Assembly (NCBI RefSeq): GCF_921293095.1
Contig: NC_060247.1
Span: 110,565,111 to 110,629,110, forward strand
DNA length: 64,000 nucleotides
From: Ischnura elegans
Taxonomy: Eukaryota; Arthropoda; Insecta; Odonata; Coenagrionidae
Direction: 5' to 3'
Shown: piece by piece, positions 56,660 to 64,000 of the stretch
How the letters are laid out: each line of letters starts with the position of its first letter
Numbering within the stretch: the stretch's first letter is position 1
Program-made: the position numbers and the translations under genes
The notes under the pieces: model-generated
Database searches by the model: none
Seen by the model: only the letters and a program-made list of their open reading frames with translations
What the model was told of the DNA's origin: nothing

Positions 56660-59600
56660 AACGTGTGGTATTTGATATGGTTAAATATAAATGCCATGAA
56701 TCGGCTGTTAGAATTCCAGTCATTTTGCTGATTTTAATTGAATGCTGTATAATTTTCAACTCTTAGATTCCCTGATTGTCACTGGTTAAATAATAATGGC
56801 ACGATAATTTATGGAATTCACGGCAAAATCATAACAATTATTTTTTATAATATTATTATTATCATCATTAATTTCAATTATAATTATTTTTATCTCATTG
56901 ATATTATTTTCAATATGTGGTTAAGGCTCGTTTTGTGGGGCCATGTCACAGGTAGTCACGAGTTGGGAATAGTCCACGCCTCTTTCCGCTAGTCGCTCAC
57001 CCTCGCCGGTCTCTCTACTCGACCCACGGAGCGGGGAACTCACTCCCGAATACTGACCGCCCTGACTACAATTTTAACATTCGAAACTACATAGTGCAAA
57101 AAATGATTTTTTTTCGTCGTATTTACACCAACCGTACGATCAAGTAAGTCTTTGTTCCTTGATTCTGCGATTAAAATAAACGATTTCGTGAACTTTGCTA
57201 AAAATGTGGCTGCGGACATCCGGAGGAAGGCAAGAATGTGTTGGAATGGGTAAGTTAGCGGGCTATTTTAGAAGGTTTCGAGTATGATTTCGAGTATGAT
57301 ATCGGGGAAGCTGAGTGACAAGCGCCAGAGACCGACCAAAAAATTGCGGTAAGATTGCGGGCTGTTCATTTCCACGCCGAGGCATCGGTCTCTTTACCGG
57401 GTAAGCTGAGTGACAAGCGCGGATTTGAAATCAATGCTCTTACCTTCGTTGAGTGATGAATTAGAGCCGATAAAACAGGCGTCGTAAAAGTGAGGTGCTA
57501 GGCTTCACGATGCTATGGCCTCTAGGAGTGGATTGAGGTACTTCAAATGTACCACTAAGCCTGAGTATCCTATCCTCATGTCTGCTCACAATTTTCCGTT
57601 TTTCTGATAAATATATATATTTTTGTTATAAGCTAATGTGCTTGCACATGTTTGCAGGCGTTGTTTGCTCCCGCCAAGCATGCATCGTTCCATGCAGCAC
57701 AAACCGCAATAGTAATAGACGTTCAAAATATTTTAAAAGTCCTACGGGGGTTAAGTATTAAAGAAAAATTTAAGCGTTGTGTGGCATCAAGCTAAGATGA
57801 CAAAGATAAATAGCAGAAAAGGACGAGTAAACCAATGCATGAGAATGAAAGAAAAGCAACAATTAGGAATTAATCTCACAAAGTTATAGCGAAAAGATGG
57901 GCTGCAATAAGAATCAGTTAGTGGCCATCACGATTGGTTTTACAAGTGATGGTTCTGACTGTGATATTCTGAGTGCACAAGAATTCACTTTTCAAGCAAT
58001 TTAACACCACAATCGCATGAAGCCAACACCACCGATGTTATGGGCGATATTTTCTGGTAACCATAAGTGAATAAAGATAAGCCGAAGGTGTCACAAACAT
58101 GACCATGTGAATCAGCAGAACTATTTGGGCAGCACATTATATGAAAACGGATAAAACAGTAAAGACATTTGTTACCAAAGGGGCCAATCATGAATAGGAA
58201 GATGGTGGTAACATTGTATTTTAAAATTTTCGAAAAAGACTCGAGAAGACTGATAGACAGCGTGATAGATAGATAGAATGTGATAGTGTAACGCTTTTCA
58301 GTGCAAAAATATGGGGACTAAGGAAGAAGAACGAGATGAGATAGGAAGCATTCGAAATGCGCGTGAAGGAACTCACGGTTTGGATTGATCGAGTTAGGAG
58401 CTGAGAGGGTACCATAATGAAGTGCAGTAATTGAAATAAGTCCGCTTAGCGGCATGAATTCTGGTTTCTGTTTAAATAATTGTTTGTTTTAATATTTGAA
58501 GTCAAATTGTGAATTGCGATATCAAGTCAGCGTTCATTTAATCATCACTAACCATATCATTTTCTATTCATCAGGGTTAAATTGCATGTAAGTTGATCTT
58601 GAATTTTGAATATATGTTGATTGATTGTTGTATGAAAGGTCCTTGCGGTTCTTTGGTGTCCCCACGAAGCCTGCTTCCCCACCTTCACCTGACACGGAGT
58701 CGTTACTCGCCATATCTAAACTTAGGATCTTTTCACCATGAGGTAAACGGCGAACGTGAATCCCCACATTTTATTTTAATCAAATAAATCCTTAGGTAAA
58801 TCGTTCATGGTGGCAACTCCACAAGATATTGATTTATTTTTTATGGGTGGTTTTCGCGGTCTTTATCCAGGCAACCGACGGTGATCCATTACAATTCATA
58901 ACTTTATATATTGATCAATTATCGATTTTTCTGAATAATTGCCATTTCGCCTTCAAATTTAAGAAAAAGAAGTGCTAATTAAGATGGTATAACAGTTCTG
59001 CCAATAAAACTATTCATGAAACTACAGCGCAAGGATAAAGTTAGCTATTTGAAGAATAAATTGAGGGTGGTCGTTTTTCGCTAAATTTATTCAGCTTTGA
59101 CCTAAAATATATTGTTAATGTAAAGACGCAGGAACTAAAAAATCTGGCAAGTTATGCACAATTCATTTGAAAATATAAACGCAAATTTTCAAATTCCTAG
59201 CTCAAAAAAATCGTTTTTAAGGTTTTGGCCAGCTTTTTTCGATTCTTGCCCACTGTGCGCCTTCATCATTCATCTCTTCGTCGGAGCTGAACCACCTTCC
59301 GGCCAAATGTTCTTCCAAGTTAAGGAACACGTGAAAGTCGCTTTATTCGTCTGTTTATGGCTAATCTTCTATGACAGCTAACAAACTCGCCGGAGGAGGG
59401 CGGACCGGTAAATCAATTGCTCCTGACGGGTACCAAGGTGCTACGCCGCTGCTATGGAGTGGGGGTGTGTGTGGGAAGAGCAATCCCGCATTGTGCAATT
59501 GCTTATTGCAGCAAATAAACCAGCAAGTGTGTTAAGGACGCTATCTGTCCGCTACTATAGAGGTAAAATTAATGCAGTTTTAAAAAGAGAATTTTTAAAC

Positions 59601-62310
59601 GCAAATGCCAATACAAACGTCGTTATTGGGTCTGTTATCAAATAATTTCGATGTAAAACGCTAAGTTTTTGTCAATATTTCATTTTTTCTTATGTCACTC
59701 GATTTTAACGACTTCAGTATTTTTTGCTGTATTTTTTTTTGTAATATTTCCATTAATTTTTAGTACAAAAAATGCATTTTATACTATTCAACACTTTTAT
59801 TCATGGTGCTTGCGTTATACTTTGCTCAACTACCTAGTATGAAGAATGATAGGGCTATTTTCTACCACTCGAATACATACCCAACAATGTAAGGAATGGT
59901 GGAAGGGAAAAGGACGTTTGATAAATACAATGATGAAGCTCATGGTGACGAACTTTGTATCGCGTATAAAACTTTGAAATAATAAAAAGGAGATTGAACC
60001 TTGATCACATCGACCACATTGAACTCGTTATCAACTTTTCCAACTAAGTCCAATCCCTGGTTGTTAGTCGCAAGGAGACAATCAAGACGAAAGTTAACAA
60101 GCAACCATTGAACCTGCTCCTCCCATGCTTTCGCACGGGAGAAAAAAGGGAATATTGTTGTTGTTAGATAGAATGACTATTCGGTAGTGACTGTCAAGTC
60201 ACCTTGCCAATGTGTACATCCACTCACAAAGGTCACGAGATTCCCATTTGTTACCTCAAAAATGGCACAAGTTAGGCAGCCAGCAGTGGTCTCTAGCTAC
60301 AATATTTAGAGGGGCGGAACTGATCTCACGGATCAAAATATCAACAGGTACGGGAATGTTATCAGAGGAAAAAATGTGATGATCCACATGAAGCTATCTC
60401 CTTGATGCTGTCATTGTAGATGCCTGGATCTGTACGGAAAGTTATGGTTCAAATATACCGCAGTAAGCCTTTAGGCGAAAGATTACACAAGTAATTGCAA
60501 GAGCATTTTTGTAACGAAGATTAACCTTTCCCAGACCTGGCGGTCGTATTTAACATTCCCGATCAAGTGCAACCAATCATAGAAAGTCTGATGACATAAG
60601 GTATGATGGCAGTGATAACCGATTTGTCCCGTTTCATAAACGCCGATGTTCTTATGAAGAATATTCTTCCTGCGCGCGCTCAGAATATGCTAAGTGCACA
60701 GGCCTTCGCTTACAATGATATTCTATCATACTTGGCAATTTAAAATCCAATTAATAGCATTCAAAGACTCTACCAACAATATAGGACTAATTTTGTTAAC
60801 AAACTCATTGATAACGTGTTTTCATTATTCAATAACTGTTTTTAAATCTGAGTTTTATACTGTTAAGTTCTTTGGACAGCCAAAAAAAAATGTTTAAACC
60901 GAAAAAATAAAGTATAATGATTTGAAATTACTTCAAATTTCCAAATAAAAGAGGTATTATTGGTAAATGCAACAATGTATGGCGTATTACGCAATAAAAA
61001 TGAGAACTATGATGGTTTGATCGATTTAACGGCAGAATGCAGACCGGTGGCCGGAACGGCTAGCGTGCCCATATGGGCACACCCCCTCTAGCAAGAACGA
61101 CTCAACAGAATTTTAAAACAAAGTGTTTATGTGAATGCTTGGGCAGTAATTAAGCAGTTTTTAACCGAAAAACAAAATAAAACTCCGAAAAAAAACTCCG
61201 CTGTTAAAGGGTTAATATTATGCCATTTTACATAAATCTGATCCTTTGCTGAGATGCAGTAGCTCAAACATGACCAATTATTCAAAAACGCGCGCGATCT
61301 CGTTTTTCTTTAAAGATCGTTGAACTTAAGCAGGTGGTGTTGCTTTGGTATGATTTTTATGGAATAAAAAACACAAAATTCCTTTAATCTGATTTTTGGG
61401 TGTATTGCTTATGATTTTTGAAGATTTCGTTGCAAATCTGCATGGTTTACAACGCAAAATGGTGTACCCATTTTTCGTAAAAATTCAAAGATAATGCTGT
61501 ATTGCTGTAATTATCTATTTTGTTATTTTTGTGCCTGCTAATTGTCCTACATTATTTTTGTTCTTATGATTTTCTTTTCCTATACAATAAATATTTTCTT
61601 TCTATCTGTATTACTTACTATGACCATTTTCAAATAACTTTGCGACTGGACCGGTAGTGCAATGTCGGAATGTTTCGACCGGTGTCGCGGCAGGAGGCGG
61701 AACTTGCGATGTGGAATGGGGAGAGAGAGCGAGAGACGTGGGCGTTGCCATGTTTTATCAAAAGTTTTTGCCACTGCATTTCAACGAAAGACTGTCTAAA
61801 AAAAACCATCCCACTGGGCAACACAGCTCACTCACTCACGAAGATCACGGAGGTCTGAAAGCTTCAGAATTACCTGGAGGTTAGACTCCACCTATCGCAT
61901 TTCGCTCTCAGGAATTTACGTGCCCTCACCACAAGAAAAACTTGGCCGACCTCTCAGTCGCATAGATGTTTTCAATGAACTCTACTATAGATGACTGGAA
62001 ATTCAATTGATGGTAGTGGTCAGTCAACCGGAGTAGATGCGACAATATCGCTTGTTCCGTCTCGTTATTTTGCCAATGGGAATAACTTGTCTTGAGAAAG
62101 AGTTTTTACTAGTTTCTGCAAAAGACAAATTGAATCCAAAACGCTTCAACTGGGAATTCTGGGCTTTGAGCCGAAGATTATTCATAATTTAAAATTAGTA
62201 TAAGTCTGGACAAGCTGGATTTTTCCGCTCACTTAAATTTTTTTACTAAATTAATAAATAATTATAATTCAATCCACAGTTTATTCACAATACATCTCCA
62301 CTTTATGAAA
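56660..62310. other. Long stretch without recognisable genes
   Basis: No exon of the glycoprotein family, transposase or RNA gene is recognised. Noted only: a GC-richer patch at 56930-57065; a direct repeat AAGCTGAGTGACAAGCGC (57308-57325 and 57403-57420); and a CGTGCCCATATGGGCAC palindrome near 61062-61078 followed by a run to GTTAAAGGGTTAA, which may be a degraded MITE end. Confidence 0.35.
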
Positions 62311-62319
62311 ATCTAGGCT

Positions 62320-62545
62320 GTAGGCTTGATGACTAGAGCACTTACTTTCCACCCAATGGGCCTTGGTTCATACCCCAGCGGAGGCCAAGATTTTTCAGAG
62401 ATCACCCTATACCTGCTTGGGTGCAGAATGTACACATGGAATGTATACATGGAATCACATGTAGTACAGCGATCTGTCCGTCGGATGGGACGTTAAGATG
62501 TGGTCCTCTTGGCACCTTTCTTTAAGTGCAGGCTATTAAATGGCG
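62320..62545 (+). repeat. tRNA-derived SINE sharing a 3' body with the 38.8-kb copy
   Basis: The head has GCTTGATGACTAGAGCACTT and a B box GGTTCATACCC. The body CCGTCGGATGGGACGTTAAG and CCTCTTGGCACCTTTCTTTA is shared with 38774-39049. A short internal duplication (ACATGGAATGTATACATGGA) is present. Confidence 0.65.
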
Positions 62546-62549
62546 TTTT

Positions 62550-63590
62550 ATGATTTTCTATAAAATGCAGATCTGACTACATACTACTATTGGCCTAAAA
62601 AAATTAGATCGCTGAACTTAAAACATTTACATGATATTCTAATGAAGCATAATATGGGTCGAGTAATATATCGTGGTACTCCTTGGCTTTTCGACTACAA
62701 TAATAAATCATTAAACAGCGCTGAAACGTGATCATCACATTCGACGGGAAGAGTGATGTTCTTTAGCTGATTTCCATTCTGCACCCAAGCATGCATAAGG
62801 ATGGTTGGGTACTTTTCACGATTTCATTAGAGTGGTATCATTAACGTTCATTCCAAATTTCATCTTGTTGGGAAGTTGTGTAAGGGTACCTCAATTTTTT
62901 TTGGCCTAATTTGTTCGGGCTGTATATGATTTGATATCTTTGAAAGTTTCCTTCATTTTCTTCCGCATGAGGGCAAAAAATGCAATTAAAAGACAGTAGT
63001 AGAAGAACGTAATAAGAATTTAAATTCAAGAATACCAAAAAAGTAAAATAATACCCTGAAACTTTCACGGAAAACGAGTACAGTGTATTATCCCTCACAA
63101 TATTTCTAGTGCACCGATTTTTTAGCATTAATCTTATATGTAAAATTCTCGTCTCGCAGTTTTTTTTAGTCAAACTCATCCGAAACAGCAGCACCGAAGG
63201 ACTAAAAATAGGTTGTAAACTATTTTACATAATTCCGCATGGCCCAGGAGGCCCTGGATTGGTCCCTGAATCCACCTCATAAGAAATACATGTAAAGTTC
63301 GTTATTAATGCCTGCAGACTATTTTTTTGCATGCTTAAATCAGCGATAATGGTCACATTTAGTTGAGAGATATACCATTGCAAAAAAATAAACATTCTTA
63401 TCCTTGCAATCGTTTTTTCATTTTCTACCTGATTTGCAGTGAAATTTGTAAAACAATACAAAAGAAAATAATGAAAATTTAGCGTTTTTGGCTTACTGTC
63501 CCCTTGCCAGTATTGCTCAAGTAGTTTGACATTTCTTATAACGATACAATTGGCAATACCAGCGAACCTTTAAATTATACACACGAGTTT
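62550..63590. other. Unassigned non-coding stretch
   Basis: It is AT-rich, and the open frames present show no recognisable domain. I see nothing else in it. Confidence 0.4.
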
Positions 63591-63599
63591 ATTTAATTT

Positions 63600-64000
63600 A
63601 TCAGATTTGCTAGGCATACCATCGCGCCGTTTACAGCAAGGTTGGATCTTCAGTTAAATATGATTTGTAATTTGAACCCACCACGGCTGTGCATTGGCAC
63701 GTGATAAGTCATTTTAAAATTGTTGAAAAACGTTGTCGAAGTCAGCGGGAATTTGAATGAAAATTTTAAGGAGAATATGTATATCAACCACGAATCCCTA
63801 TTATTCCGACAGATGTACCAATTGAATTGAAACAGGTTCAATTTCCAATTACATCGGCTTTCGCAATGACAGTCGATAAGTCACAAGGCCAAACGATGTC
63901 TGTTAGTGGATTAGATTTAGCTACACCGATTTTTCACACGGACAATTATGCGTAGTAAACCATCCAGTTCGTTTTAGTGGCTACAGATGGACTCATTCAA
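63600..64000 (+). mobile_element. Helitron helicase C-terminal relic
   Basis: Conceptual pieces on the plus strand follow the Helitron PIF1-like helicase C-terminus in order: LPGIPSRRLQQG, a segment equivalent to NPPRLCNGTRLVVxxL, NPYYSDRCTN and FPITSAFAMTVDKSQGQT with SGLDLATPIF. Frame changes and stops separate them. The signature MTVDKSQGQT is nearly invariant in this family (usually MTINKSQGQT). The element continues beyond the window edge. Confidence 0.75.

Noticed and set aside
57308-57420. Short direct repeats read as a CRISPR-like array
   Set aside because: There are only two units with unequal spacing in a eukaryotic setting, so this is a simple local duplication.
27420-62545. tRNA genes at the B-box-like sites (27.5, 31.6, 39.0 and 62.4 kb)
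   Set aside because: The heads resemble tRNAs but the cloverleaf arms do not pair, and each continues into a repeat body, so they are SINEs.

Overview
The window looks like nuclear DNA of an insect with a repeat-rich genome. It is AT-rich, its genes are split by long introns, and it is crowded with animal transposons: mariner, piggyBac-like, Helitron, ISL2EU, Penelope, a non-LTR LINE, tRNA-derived SINEs and one BEL/Pao LTR element. The host genes belong to what I read as the 27 kDa hemolymph glycoprotein family (DUF1397), known to me only from insects. I cannot name the order or species.

The backbone is a small cluster of these secreted cysteine-rich genes. Gene A runs on the minus strand (15127 to 6608) and gene B on the plus strand (16649 to 25577); they are head to head, with start codons 1.5 kb apart. 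Gene C (30288 to 52083, plus) follows, then a decayed fourth copy D (56168 to about 56646). A, B and C each have six coding exons with the same intron phases (1,0,2,1,2). Exons 1, 2 and 4 have identical lengths (31, 95 and 152 nt) in all three. B and C both encode 222 residues and A encodes 229. All carry a signal peptide, about 14 cysteines and a conserved N-E-T glycosylation site. They would be expected to act outside the cell, in hemolymph; the family's molecular function is not known to me.

Layout: 1-6.4 kb holds repeats, a possible small membrane-protein gene end (about 1.08-1.46 kb), a TIR transposon and an ISL2EU DNA transposon relic (3.9-5.5 kb). 6.5-15.1 kb is gene A, 15.1-16.6 kb a divergent promoter region, and 16.6-25.6 kb gene B with mariner, foldback and SINE insertions in its introns. 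25.6-30.3 kb is intergenic. 30.3-52.1 kb is gene C. Its first intron (6.9 kb) holds a piggyBac-like MITE and a TIR element split by two head-to-tail Helitrons. Its third intron (11.3 kb) holds a SINE, a young BEL/Pao element, a LINE tail, a MITE and a Penelope relic. 52.1-56.1 kb and 56.7-63.6 kb hold little that I recognise. The last 400 bases are a decayed Helitron helicase.

The most unusual signals are: the conserved exon plan of the glycoprotein cluster, including a 31-nt first coding exon; the tandem Helitron pair, whose A|T insertion point can be read against two uninterrupted copies of the same host repeat; and a recurring hammerhead-like hairpin motif (CTGAKGAT, stem-loop, GAAACGTTGG) in at least six places.
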